From Aeromicrobium duanguangcaii (GTDB lineage Bacteria > Actinomycetota > Actinomycetes > Propionibacteriales > Nocardioidaceae): a stretch of DNA of 64,000 nt. The notes below the pieces were generated by a model. The model did not search any database, was not told the DNA's origin, and was given only the letters and a program-made list of their open reading frames with translations. The DNA lies in assembly GCF_024508295.1 (NCBI RefSeq), contig NZ_CP101990.1:496001-560000 (forward strand), written 5' to 3'. This document shows, piece after piece, positions 25,424 through 33,279 of the stretch (the stretch's first letter is position 1; each line of letters opens with the position of its first letter). The translations under genes were made by a program, and so were the position numbers.

Positions 25424-28400
25424 TCACCAGGTGTCGACGTAGCGGTGCGATCCCTCGCCGGACCAGTCGCCGAGGGTCGCCACGATCCAGCGACGCGTGT
25501 CGGCCGGGTCGATGACCTCGTCCAGCTCGAGCTTCATCGCGCCGTTGATCGCCTTGCCGGCCTCGTAGTGCTGGGCGACGAGCTCCTCGTAGCGCTCGGC
25601 CCGGGCCTGCTCGTCCTCGATGGCGGCCAGCTCCTTGGAGAAGCCGAGCCGGACCGCACCCTCGAGCCCCATGCCCCCGATCTCACCCGTCGGCCACGAG
25701 ACCGTGGCGGTGGTCTGTGCGAAGCCGCCAGCGGCCATCGCCTGCGCGCCCAGCCCGTAGGCCTTGCGCAGGACGATCGTCGTGATCGGCACCGTCAGGT
25801 GCGAGGCGATCACGAACAGCCGGCTGAAGTGGCGGACGGTCGCGGTCTGCTCGCTCTCGGGCCCGACCATGAAGCCGGGGGTGTCACACAGCGAGACGAC
25901 CGGCAGGCCGTGCGCGTCGCACAGCTGCAGGAAGCGGGCCATCTTGTCGGCGGCGTCGGCGTCGATCGCGCCGCCGAGGTGGGCGGGATTGTTCGCGACC
26001 AGGCCGTAGGGACGGCCCTCGATCCGCACCAGGGCGGTGATCGCGCCGGTGCCGAACTCGCGGCGCAGCTCGAGCACGCTGTCGGTGTCGACGAGGGCGT
26101 CGATGACGGTGCGGATGTCGTAGACCTGCTTGCGGTTCTCGCCGATGACGTGGCGCAGGCGCCGCTGATCGGCGGCGTCCCACGCGGTACGGCCACCCTG
26201 GAAGTAGGAGAGGTAGCGCTGGGCCACGCTGATCGCCTCGGCGTCATCGCCGACGACGATGTCGACCACCCCGTTCGGGGCCTGGACCGACATCGGGCCG
26301 ATCTGCTCGGGGGTGAAGACGCCGAGTCCGCCGCCCTCGATCATCGCGGGACCGGCCATGCCGAGGTTGGAGTCCTCCGTGCCGATGATGACGTCGCAGC
26401 AGCCGAGGAGGGCCGCGTTCCCGGCGAAGCAGCGGCCCGTGAGGATGCCGACCGTCGGCACGACGCCGCTCAGCGAGCCCATCGTGGCGAAGGTCCGCAC
26501 GTTCAGGCCGGCGGCCATCAGGTCGGCCGTGTCGGTGTCACCGGGGCGGCCGCCGCCGCCCTCGGCGAACAGGACCACCGGCAGCTTCCGGTCGCGGGCC
26601 AGCTCGAGCAGACGGTCGGTCTTCTTGTGGTTGAAGTAGCCCTGCGTGCCGGCGAGCACGGTGTAGTCGTACGCCAGGACGGCGCAGCGCCGCGCGTCGC
26701 CGGAGTCGTCGCCGTTGATCGTGCCGAGCCCGGTGATGATGCCGTCGGCGGGCGTGTTGTCCATGAGGTCGTCGAGGCTGCGGCGCTGCCGCTGGGCGGC
26801 GACCGTCAGCGAGCCGTACTCGGTGAAGGTGCCCTCGTCGACGAGCAGGCCGACCCACTCGCGCGCCGTGAGGTGGCCGCGGGCGTGCCGCTTCGCGACG
26901 GCCTCGGTGCGGGCGGCGTCGCGGGTGCGGGCGATCCGGTCGCGGAGCTCCGCGAGGTCCGGACGGATGTGGTCGAGGTCGATCTCTGCGTCCTCGGCGT
27001 GCTGGTGGTCGACGGAGTCGTCGGGTGCGACCACGGCGATCGGCTGACCGGCGGCCACCTGCTCACCGGCCGCGACCAGGACCTCGGTGACGGTGCCGGC
27101 GAACCCGGCGGTGACGGGGTGCTCCATCTTCATCGACTCGAGGGTGGCGAGCGGCGTCCGGGGCCCGACCGTGTCGCCGGGCTTCACCGCCACGGCCAGC
27201 ACGGTGCCGTTCATGACCGAGGACACGGTGCCCGACTCGTCGGTGGTGCGCTCGGCGTCGGCCCGATCGGCGAGCAGTCGGTCGAGCCACGCCGTGGTGA
27301 CCTCGCCGCTGCGGACGGCGTCGTGCGCCAGCAACTCGCGCAGGAGCGGGACGTTGGTCCGCACGCCGTCGATCCGCAGGGCGGCGACCGCCGCGTCGGC
27401 GTCGGCGCAGGCGGCCGCGTGGTCGCCCTCGGTGACGGTGACGACCTTCGCGAGGAGGGAGTCGAAGGTGCCGTCGACGACGGTGCCCGCGGCGATGCCG
27501 GTGTCGACCCGGACGCCCTCGGGGGCCGAGAAGTCGGTGACGGTGCCGGTGGTGGAGACGACCGTGCCCCCGACGACCTCCTCGGCGTTGACGCGCGACT
27601 GGATCGCGACGACGCCGGGACGGGGCTGCACGTCGGTCGGCACGCCCGCCTCGTCGAGCCCGTGGCCGGCCGCGACCAGCAGCTGGGCACGCACGAGGTC
27701 GGTGCCGGTGACCTCCTCGGTGACGGTGTGCTCGACCTGGAGCCGGGGGTTGACCTCGATGAACACCGCGTCGAGTGGACCGCCGCGGCGCAGCAGATCG
27801 GCGTTGACGAGGAACTCGACCGTGGCCAGGCCGCGGTAGCCCAGCGGAGCGATGAGTTCCTTGGCCCACGTGGTCAGCTGCTGCCGGTGCGTGTCGGTCA
27901 GCGACGGACTGGGGGCCACCTCGATCACCTTCTGGTGTCGCCGCTGGACCGAGCACTCGCGCTCACCCAGCGTGACGACGCCCGAGCCGTCGCCGAGCAC
28001 CTGGACCTCGATGTGCTTGGCACTGCCGAGCAGCCGCTCGGCGTAGACGGCGGCGTTGCCGAAGGCGCGCTCGGCCTCGGAGCGGCAGCGCTCGTATGCG
28101 TCGGCGAGGTCGGCGGGGTCGGTCACCGGCCGCATGCCGCGCCCGCCGCCGCCGGAGACGGCCTTGATCATGATGCCGGAGGGGTGGCGGTCCAGCAGGG
28201 CGGCGACCTCGGCGAGGGACGCGTCGCGATCGGTGGCATCCAGCACGGGCACGCCGCGGGCGACGGCGTGCTCGCGCGCCAGACCCTTGTCGCCGAACAG
28301 CTCCAGGATCCGCGGGTCGGGACCGACGAAGCCCACCCCGGCGGCGGCGCAGGCCCGGGCCAGCTCCGCGCTCTCGCTGAGGAAGCCGTAGCCGGGGTGA

Positions 28401-28612
28401 ACGAGGTCGGAGCCGCTCAGGACGGCGGCTCCCACGACACCTTCCACGTCGAGGTGGCCCGCGACGCCCGAGCGGGGGAGCAGCCAGCTCTCGGCGTCGG
28501 CGCTCGCCGCCTCGTCGTCGGTGTGGACGCGCTGGGCGGTCCAGCCCAACGCCCGCACCGCGCGCTCGATCCGGACGGCGATCTCGCCGCGGTTGGCGAT
28601 CAGGACCTGCAT
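25424..28612 (-). CDS. Single-chain acyl-CoA carboxylase (BC-BCCP-CT fusion)
   Basis: A 1062-residue biotin enzyme that carboxylates an acyl-CoA, with all functions in one chain. The biotin carboxylase is residues 1-~445 (ATP-grasp loop GGGGRGMRPV, EVNPRLQVEHTV). The biotin carrier has ESMKMEHP with biotinyl Lys495. The carboxyltransferase is ~540-1062 (GGGGRPGDTD, the CDTPGFMVGPESE segment, and the final GDWSGEGSHRYVDTW). ATG at 28612 is preferred to GTG at 28621 because AGAGG then lies 8 bases upstream. Single-chain long-chain acyl-CoA carboxylases of about this size are known in mycobacteria and rhodopseudomonads. The promoter carries the GAATTC-type operator, linking it to the catabolic genes. 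Confidence 0.93.
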   Translation of the reverse strand: MQVLIANRGEIAVRIERAVRALGWTAQRVHTDDEAASADAESWLLPRSGVAGHLDVEGVVGAAVLSGSDLVHPGYGFLSESAELARACAAAGVGFVGPDPRILELFGDKGLAREHAVARGVPVLDATDRDASLAEVAALLDRHPSGIMIKAVSGGGGRGMRPVTDPADLADAYERCRSEAERAFGNAAVYAERLLGSAKHIEVQVLGDGSGVVTLGERECSVQRRHQKVIEVAPSPSLTDTHRQQLTTWAKELIAPLGYRGLATVEFLVNADLLRRGGPLDAVFIEVNPRLQVEHTVTEEVTGTDLVRAQLLVAAGHGLDEAGVPTDVQPRPGVVAIQSRVNAEEVVGGTVVSTTGTVTDFSAPEGVRVDTGIAAGTVVDGTFDSLLAKVVTVTEGDHAAACADADAAVAALRIDGVRTNVPLLRELLAHDAVRSGEVTTAWLDRLLADRADAERTTDESGTVSSVMNGTVLAVAVKPGDTVGPRTPLATLESMKMEHPVTAGFAGTVTEVLVAAGEQVAAGQPIAVVAPDDSVDHQHAEDAEIDLDHIRPDLAELRDRIARTRDAARTEAVAKRHARGHLTAREWVGLLVDEGTFTEYGSLTVAAQRQRRSLDDLMDNTPADGIITGLGTINGDDSGDARRCAVLAYDYTVLAGTQGYFNHKKTDRLLELARDRKLPVVLFAEGGGGRPGDTDTADLMAAGLNVRTFATMGSLSGVVPTVGILTGRCFAGNAALLGCCDVIIGTEDSNLGMAGPAMIEGGGLGVFTPEQIGPMSVQAPNGVVDIVVGDDAEAISVAQRYLSYFQGGRTAWDAADQRRLRHVIGENRKQVYDIRTVIDALVDTDSVLELRREFGTGAITALVRIEGRPYGLVANNPAHLGGAIDADAADKMARFLQLCDAHGLPVVSLCDTPGFMVGPESEQTATVRHFSRLFVIASHLTVPITTIVLRKAYGLGAQAMAAGGFAQTTATVSWPTGEIGGMGLEGAVRLGFSKELAAIEDEQARAERYEELVAQHYEAGKAINGAMKLELDEVIDPADTRRWIVATLGDWSGEGSHRYVDTW

Positions 28613-28624
28613 CACGGGCACCTC

Positions 28625-28644
28625 TGAATCTGAATTCAGGTTGG
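28625..28644. promoter_or_regulatory. GAATTC-type operator before the acyl-CoA carboxylase
   Basis: TGAATCTGAATTCAGGTTGG contains the palindrome CTGAATTCAG and shares 14 bases with the 17181 site. It lies just downstream of the predicted transcription start of the minus-strand carboxylase gene, a repressor position. Confidence 0.65.
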
Positions 28645-28657
28645 ACAGCGGTGGCTC

Positions 28658-28686
28658 ACGCTACCGCCCGCCGCGGCGCGGGACAA
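28658..28686 (-). promoter_or_regulatory. Promoter of the acyl-CoA carboxylase
   Basis: On the minus strand TTGTCC (28686-28681) and TAGCGT (28663-28658) are spaced by 17 bases, giving a start near 28651. Confidence 0.45.
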
Positions 28687-28698
28687 CGACCGTGACGG

Positions 28699-29277
28699 TC
28701 AGGGACGTCGGGCCGACAGCACCCGGAAGCCTTTGCTGCTGGCCACGCGCTCGGTGGGGTAGCCCTGGTCGATGAGCCAGCGCTGCAGCGTGTCGGCGCC
28801 GAGGTTCCTGCCCACGACGAGGCGCGCCTCGCCGCCGGGCGCGAGCCGCGGCAGCCAGGTCAGCAGCAGCTCGTGCAGGGCGGCCTTGCCGATGCGGATC
28901 GGCGGGTTGGACCAGATCGCGTCGAACTGCAGATCGTCGGGGACGTCCTGCGGCAGGGCCTGGTGGACGTCGAGGCCGGCGGCGTTGAGGGCGGTCAGCT
29001 CGAGGGCCCGCTCGTTCACGTCCACGGCCCACACCGTGCTGCCGGCCTCGGCCAGCGAGCAGGCGATCGGACCCCAGCCGCAGCCGAGGTCGAGCACGAC
29101 CGAGCCGGCCGGGGGTGGAGTGCTCTCGGCCAGCAGGATCGCGGTGGCCTTGTCCAGCGAGCCCCCGGAGAACACCCCGGTGGAGGTCGCGTACTCGCGG
29201 CGGTTGCCCCAGACCTCGACCGTGACGGTGCGGCGCTCGTCGTCGGTGCGGGGCGTGGGGTCGAAGTAGTGGCTCAC
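28699..29277 (-). CDS. RsmC-like class I SAM-dependent methyltransferase
   Basis: A 192-residue methyltransferase. SAM-binding motif I is VLDLGCGWGPIACSLA (about 63-78), motif II VWAVDVNERAL, and motif IV SNPPIRIGK, the NPP signature of enzymes that methylate the exocyclic amino group of bases. The fold corresponds to the catalytic half of RsmC (16S rRNA G1207) without its N-terminal duplicate, a form common in actinobacteria. An rRNA target is inferred. It overlaps the preceding MmcQ-type gene by 4 bases (ATGA). Confidence 0.88.
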   Translation of the reverse strand: MSHYFDPTPRTDDERRTVTVEVWGNRREYATSTGVFSGGSLDKATAILLAESTPPPAGSVVLDLGCGWGPIACSLAEAGSTVWAVDVNERALELTALNAAGLDVHQALPQDVPDDLQFDAIWSNPPIRIGKAALHELLLTWLPRLAPGGEARLVVGRNLGADTLQRWLIDQGYPTERVASSKGFRVLSARRP

Positions 29278-29651
29278 GCGTCGGGCTCGTTCTCGGCGGT
29301 CCAGGCGGCCAGCACGGAGGGCGTGGCCGTGACGCGCCAGGCGTCGGTCAGCAGCTCGCGCAACTCGACCGGATCGATCTCGCCCGGGCGGAACAGGACG
29401 ACGTTGGGCGAGCGGTCGCGCAGGTGGTCGTTGGTGTGGAACGGCGTGGCGGCGTCCTGGATCAGGGCCTCGGCCTCGTCGTGGTCGACCTTGACCGCGA
29501 CGCAGCCGGGGGAGTCGTCACGATCGCGCCACCAGGCCACGAGTCGCCCGCCGGTCTTGACCCCGGGCATGCCCCATGACGTACTGGCCTCGGTGTCGGG
29601 GAACCCCAGCAGGAAGGCCTCGATGTCGGTCCACGTCGTCGCCGCGTCCAT
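29274..29651 (-). CDS. MmcQ/YjbR-family DNA-binding-fold protein
   Basis: A 125-residue protein of the MmcQ/YjbR family, a small alpha/beta fold with uncertain role. Characteristic elements are the early TSWGMPGVKTGGRLVAWW, the basic CVAVKVDHDEAEALIQ strand-helix, FHTNDHL and the PVELRELLTDAW helix. The start at 29651 is the first ATG consistent with the family length; 4 bases separate it from the Nudix stop. It lies in the truA-Nudix-MmcQ-methyltransferase series on the minus strand. Confidence 0.82.
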   Translation of the reverse strand: MDAATTWTDIEAFLLGFPDTEASTSWGMPGVKTGGRLVAWWRDRDDSPGCVAVKVDHDEAEALIQDAATPFHTNDHLRDRSPNVVLFRPGEIDPVELRELLTDAWRVTATPSVLAAWTAENEPDA

Positions 29652-29655
29652 GACG

Positions 29656-30117
29656 TCAGTCTGGCACGACGGGCAGACGTTCGAGGAACGTCGATTGTGC
29701 CGCGACGATGGCCTCGGCGGCCTCGTCGAGGCCGAACCACTCGACCCGGTCGAGCTCGGGGAAGGCCTGGGTCGTGCCCGATCCCGGCGGCCACTCGAGG
29801 TCGAACGTGCCGGGCACGACGGACGCGGGGTCGAGATCGGCCTCGACGGCCCACACCCGGACGTCCTTCTTGGACTGGCGCACGGTGCCCAGATCGACCC
29901 ACGGACCGTCGGGAACGGGCACGCCGAGCTCCTCGAGGAACTCACGCGCGGCGGCGTCCTGCGGCTCCTCGCCGTCCTCGAGCACGCCCTTGGGGATGGA
30001 CCAGGCCCGCTCGTGGCGCCGGGCCCAGAAGGGTCCGCCGAGGTGCCCCAGCAGCACCTCGCGGCGGCCGTCGCGGACCCGGTGCAGCAGGATCCCCGCG
30101 CTGAGCAGGCGGGCCAT
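29656..30117 (-). CDS. Nudix hydrolase
   Basis: A 153-residue pyrophosphohydrolase. The Nudix box runs from GVLEDGEEP to REFLEELG, matching G-x5-E-x7-RE-x2-EE-x-G, with the preceding SIPKG strand. The N-terminal SAGILLHRVRDGRREVLLGHLGGPFW is typical of the NTP-PPase/ADP-sugar type, and the C-terminal FLERLPVVP of stand-alone actinobacterial forms. The truA stop overlaps this start (TGATG, or GTGATG if GTG at 30120 is used), so it is coupled to truA. The substrate cannot be told from sequence. Confidence 0.9.
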   Translation of the reverse strand: MARLLSAGILLHRVRDGRREVLLGHLGGPFWARRHERAWSIPKGVLEDGEEPQDAAAREFLEELGVPVPDGPWVDLGTVRQSKKDVRVWAVEADLDPASVVPGTFDLEWPPGSGTTQAFPELDRVEWFGLDEAAEAIVAAQSTFLERLPVVPD

Positions 30118-30899
30118 CACTCGTCCCGGCGTCGCCGTGCCTGGTCGACCCGCGCGGCCAGCTGGTCGTCGGCGGGATAGACGACCTCCTCCAGCACCAG
30201 GCCGTGCGCGGGCATGACCTTGACCCGGGGGTCGCGGACCTCGCCGGCCAGGATCTCGGCGGCGAACTCCGGCGGGAAGCGGCGCTCGCCGACGGCCACG
30301 AGGCAGCCCATCAGCGAGCGGACCATCGAGTGGCAGAACGCGTCGGCGCGCACGGTGGTGGCGATCGTCTCGCCGCCGCGCATCGTGCGCAGGGTCAGCA
30401 GGTTGCGGATCGTCGTGGCGCCCTCGCGCTGCTTGCAGAACGAGGCGAAGTCGTGCTCGCCGAGCAGGTGCTGGGCCGCCTCGTTCATGAGCTCGACGTC
30501 CAGCGGCTTCGGCATCGCGGCGACCATGCGCCGCTGCAGCGGGTCGGGCCCGGCCGGGTGGTCGGTCATCCGGTAGACGTAGCGCCGCTCGATCGCCGCG
30601 AAGCGGGCGTCGAAGTGCTCGGGCGCCTCGGTCACGCGCACGATCCGGATGTCGTCGGGGACGATGCGCCGCAGGCGCCGCTCCAGCACGCCCGGGTGGG
30701 TGTCGACGTCGACGTGGGCGACCTGGCCGCGGGCGTGGACGCCCGCGTCGGTCCGGCCCGCGCAGGTCAGGCGCGGGGGCTCGGGCAGGCGCAGCACGGT
30801 GGCGAGGGCGGACTCGATCTCGCCCTGGACCGTTCGCAGTCCCGGCTGGGTCGCCCAGCCCCTGAACTCGGTTCCGTCATAGGCCAGATCGATCCGCAT
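30117..30899 (-). CDS. truA: tRNA pseudouridine(38-40) synthase TruA
   Basis: A 260-residue enzyme that isomerises U38-40 in the tRNA anticodon stem. The start is MRIDLAYDGTEFRGWATQPG, the catalytic Asp is in CAGRTDAGVHA (around residue 54), and FRRY-like ERRYVYRM and AFCHSMVRSLMG are the other conserved blocks. ATG at 30899 is chosen as the family start; GTG at 30905 is possible. In many actinobacteria truA follows rplQ and precedes rplM-rpsI. Here it heads its own minus-strand operon, 32.5 kb away from rplM and in opposite orientation. Confidence 0.95.
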   Translation of the reverse strand: MRIDLAYDGTEFRGWATQPGLRTVQGEIESALATVLRLPEPPRLTCAGRTDAGVHARGQVAHVDVDTHPGVLERRLRRIVPDDIRIVRVTEAPEHFDARFAAIERRYVYRMTDHPAGPDPLQRRMVAAMPKPLDVELMNEAAQHLLGEHDFASFCKQREGATTIRNLLTLRTMRGGETIATTVRADAFCHSMVRSLMGCLVAVGERRFPPEFAAEILAGEVRDPRVKVMPAHGLVLEEVVYPADDQLAARVDQARRRRDE

Positions 30900-30971
30900 G
30901 CGCACGACTCCACGGTACTGGGGACCGATTTTGCCGGTGACGGCGCGCCGGAACGGGTTTACCGTGGACGG

Positions 30972-32189
30972 GTGCGGACCGTGATCTCGCTGGTCGCGGC
31001 GGTACTGGGGCTCTCGGTGCTGTCGCCGCTCGCCCCTGCCGGTGCCGCGAGCTCCGGCGTGAGCCGCATGCTGCTGACACCGACCTCTGATCCGTCGACG
31101 TCGCAGTACGTCTCGTGGAGCCGTCGCTCGGCGACCTCGGGCCAGCGGGTCGTGGCCGTCGCCCGCGACGGCACGACGTTGACCGTGCCCGCGCGGCGCA
31201 AGCTCGGCACGAGCACCCGCACGGCCGGCAGCCGGCAGTACCGGTACTACGCGCGGCTGAGCGGGCTCGCGCCGTCGACGCGCTACCGCTATCGCATCGT
31301 CGGCAAGGGCTTCGCGTCGGCGTGGCGCGAGTTCACGACCGCCGGCGGCGCCTCCCAGACCTTCCGGCTGCTGCAGTTCGGCGACACCCAGATCGACAAC
31401 GACGCGGTCCCGGAGCGGATCATCGACCGGGCCACCCGTCAGCACCCCGAGGCCAGGCTCCTGCTGCAGGCCGGCGACGTCGTGAACAAGCCGTGGGTGG
31501 GTCGCGAGTGGAGCGAGCTGGCCCGCGCGCTGACGCCGTCGGGGCAGCGGAGCAACTGGATCTCGTCGATCGGCAACCACGAGCAGTGCCGGCTCACGTC
31601 GCCCTGCCGCTCGGGGACGGGTCGGGGCTTCCGCTCCTACTTCCAGTTCCCGTCGAACGGGTATCCCGAGCAGCGCCGGACCTGGTTCTTCGTCGACCGC
31701 GGCCCCGCCCGGATCATCGTGCTGGACACGTTCGGCAAGGATCTCAAACGTCAGTCCGCCTTCCTGGCGAACGCCCTGCGCACGAATCGCCGCGCCTGGT
31801 CGATCGTGCTGATGCACTCCGGGCCGTTCGCCTCGCGGGGTGATCGCAAGAACACCGAGATGCGCCGCTGGTTCCTGCCGGTGATGGAGCGGTACGACGC
31901 GGACCTGGTCCTGTCGGGGCACGACCACTCGTACGCCCGGGGCCGCAAGGCCGGCGTCACCTACCTCACCTCGGTCAGCGGGCCGAAGTACTACGACTCG
32001 TCGAGCAAGGACTGGAAGCGCGGCGGCGCGACCCGCGTCAAGTCCGCGTACCGGACGTCGACCTACCAGGTCGTGACCGTCACGCCGACGAAGCTGGCGG
32101 TGCGCGCGGTCGTCGGGCACCGGGGCAAGGGCGCGAAGCCCTCGTCGAAGGTCGGGTCGACCCTGGACTCCTTCACCCTGACCCGCTGA
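30972..32189 (+). CDS. Secreted metallophosphoesterase, purple acid phosphatase-like
   Basis: A protein of about 405 residues with a Sec signal peptide (hydrophobic core VISLVAAVLGLSVLSPLAPAG, cleavage near AGAAS). A fibronectin-III-like N-terminal domain follows (YVSWSRRSATSGQR to YRYRIVGKGFAS). The catalytic domain has FGDTQIDND, QAGDVVNK, GNHE, an MHSGPF histidine and GHDHSYARG, which provide the dinuclear metal ligands of purple acid phosphatases. The start may be GTG at 30972 or 30981; neither has a clear ribosome site. It is divergent from truA with a 72-base gap and probably hydrolyses phosphate esters outside the cell. Confidence 0.87.
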   Translation: MRTVISLVAAVLGLSVLSPLAPAGAASSGVSRMLLTPTSDPSTSQYVSWSRRSATSGQRVVAVARDGTTLTVPARRKLGTSTRTAGSRQYRYYARLSGLAPSTRYRYRIVGKGFASAWREFTTAGGASQTFRLLQFGDTQIDNDAVPERIIDRATRQHPEARLLLQAGDVVNKPWVGREWSELARALTPSGQRSNWISSIGNHEQCRLTSPCRSGTGRGFRSYFQFPSNGYPEQRRTWFFVDRGPARIIVLDTFGKDLKRQSAFLANALRTNRRAWSIVLMHSGPFASRGDRKNTEMRRWFLPVMERYDADLVLSGHDHSYARGRKAGVTYLTSVSGPKYYDSSSKDWKRGGATRVKSAYRTSTYQVVTVTPTKLAVRAVVGHRGKGAKPSSKVGSTLDSFTLTR

Positions 32190-32195
32190 GCGGAC

Positions 32196-33158
32196 TCAGC
32201 TGGGCGGGTCGAGCTCGCTCATGTCGAGGCTGGTGCCGCGGAGCGGCTCGCCGCAGCGGTCGCAGGTCAGCTCGCCGACGAAGTCGGCCCCGCAAGCACG
32301 GTGCTTCTGGACCAGGGCGGGACCCTCGTCGACCGCGAACCACCGCTCGGCCCAGCCGATCGTCATGGCGATGACGGGGAAGAACGCCAGACCCTTGTCG
32401 GTGAGCCGGTACTCGGACCGCTCGGTCGAGGAGTCGGCCGTGACCTGCTCGATGATGCCGTGCTCGCGCAGGGTGCTGAGCCGGCCCGAGAGCAACGACG
32501 GCGGCAGACCGAGCGCGGCCTCGAACTCGCTGAACCGGCGCACGCCGAGCAGCGCGGCGCCCATCAGCGACCAGGACCAGCGGTTGCCGAAGATGGCCAT
32601 CGTGTCCGGATAGAAGGTGTGCCCGACCGCGGTTCCGCGCGTCGAGGAACGGCGCCGCGTCGCGGTCTCGGGGACGGAGCTGCGCCATCCTCCGGCCGGT
32701 CCCCACGACGTGTCGAGGTCCCGGACGGTGACGGGGCGGTGGCACTCGCGACAGGTCAGGACCGGGGTCGTCTCCTGCCCGCAGGTGATGTGGCGCATCG
32801 GCGGCGTCTCGTAGGAGTGCTCGTGCACCCAGGTGCGCTCCCAGCCCCAGATCGCGGCCAGGATCGGCCACGTCGCGCGGCCGGAGTCGGTCAGGACGTA
32901 CTCGTTGCGCGGCGGTCGCTGCTGGTACTCGTGCCGCACCATGAGGCCGGACCGGACGAGGGCCTCGAGGCGGCCGGACAGGACCGCGTGCGAGATCGGC
33001 ATCCGGGTCGAGAACTCGGTGTACCGGCGGCAGCCCTGGAGGGCGAACCGCAGCAGGAACAGGGTCCACTCGTCCCCGAGAACGCCGAAGCCGCGTGAAA
33101 GGGCGTTCGGCGTGCTCGGGCCCGTGGGCTCGTCGGAGGAGTAGCCACGAATGCTCAC
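32196..33158 (-). CDS. Double HxlR-type regulator with two zinc-ribbon motifs (HxlR-A)
   Basis: A 320-residue regulator, about twice the size of ordinary HxlR proteins (100-130 residues). Two winged helices span about 22-115 and 185-275, each with the HxlR pattern (LGDEWTLFLLRFALQGCRRYTEF; FGNRWSWSLMGAALLGVRRFSEF). Each is followed by H-x2-C-x9-C-x2-C: His123, Cys126, Cys136, Cys139, and His286, Cys289, Cys299, Cys302, likely a zinc ribbon. Two paralogues lie at 43013 and 57187. A single chain with two DNA-binding domains could occupy a full dyad alone. It is divergent from the thiolase at 33280, with an ACT-N11-AGT dyad between them. Confidence 0.88.
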   Translation of the reverse strand: MSIRGYSSDEPTGPSTPNALSRGFGVLGDEWTLFLLRFALQGCRRYTEFSTRMPISHAVLSGRLEALVRSGLMVRHEYQQRPPRNEYVLTDSGRATWPILAAIWGWERTWVHEHSYETPPMRHITCGQETTPVLTCRECHRPVTVRDLDTSWGPAGGWRSSVPETATRRRSSTRGTAVGHTFYPDTMAIFGNRWSWSLMGAALLGVRRFSEFEAALGLPPSLLSGRLSTLREHGIIEQVTADSSTERSEYRLTDKGLAFFPVIAMTIGWAERWFAVDEGPALVQKHRACGADFVGELTCDRCGEPLRGTSLDMSELDPPS

Positions 33159-33210
33159 CCGGGCATCCTAGGCGCGTCCGCACCCCGGAGCGCGAGTTGA
33201 TGGTTGAGTC

Positions 33211-33227
33211 ACTCTGTTTAATGCAGT
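33211..33227. promoter_or_regulatory. ACT-N11-AGT dyad, site A (HxlR-A / thiolase)
   Basis: ACTCTGTTTAATGCAGT lies between the divergent HxlR-A and thiolase genes. It holds a -10-like TTTAAT (33217-33222). It is one of seven such dyads in promoters of this island. Confidence 0.55.
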
Positions 33228-33279
33228 AACCTTCCGACGTGTCCGCACGGTGCGGCGAGTTCAGCGACAGGTGGGATCG

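Noticed and set aside
25445-28627. 1060-codon open frame on the plus strand opposite the acyl-CoA carboxylase
   Set aside because: The translation is low-complexity (V, D, R, G, H rich) with no recognisable domain, and arises from third-position GC bias of the carboxylase on the other strand.
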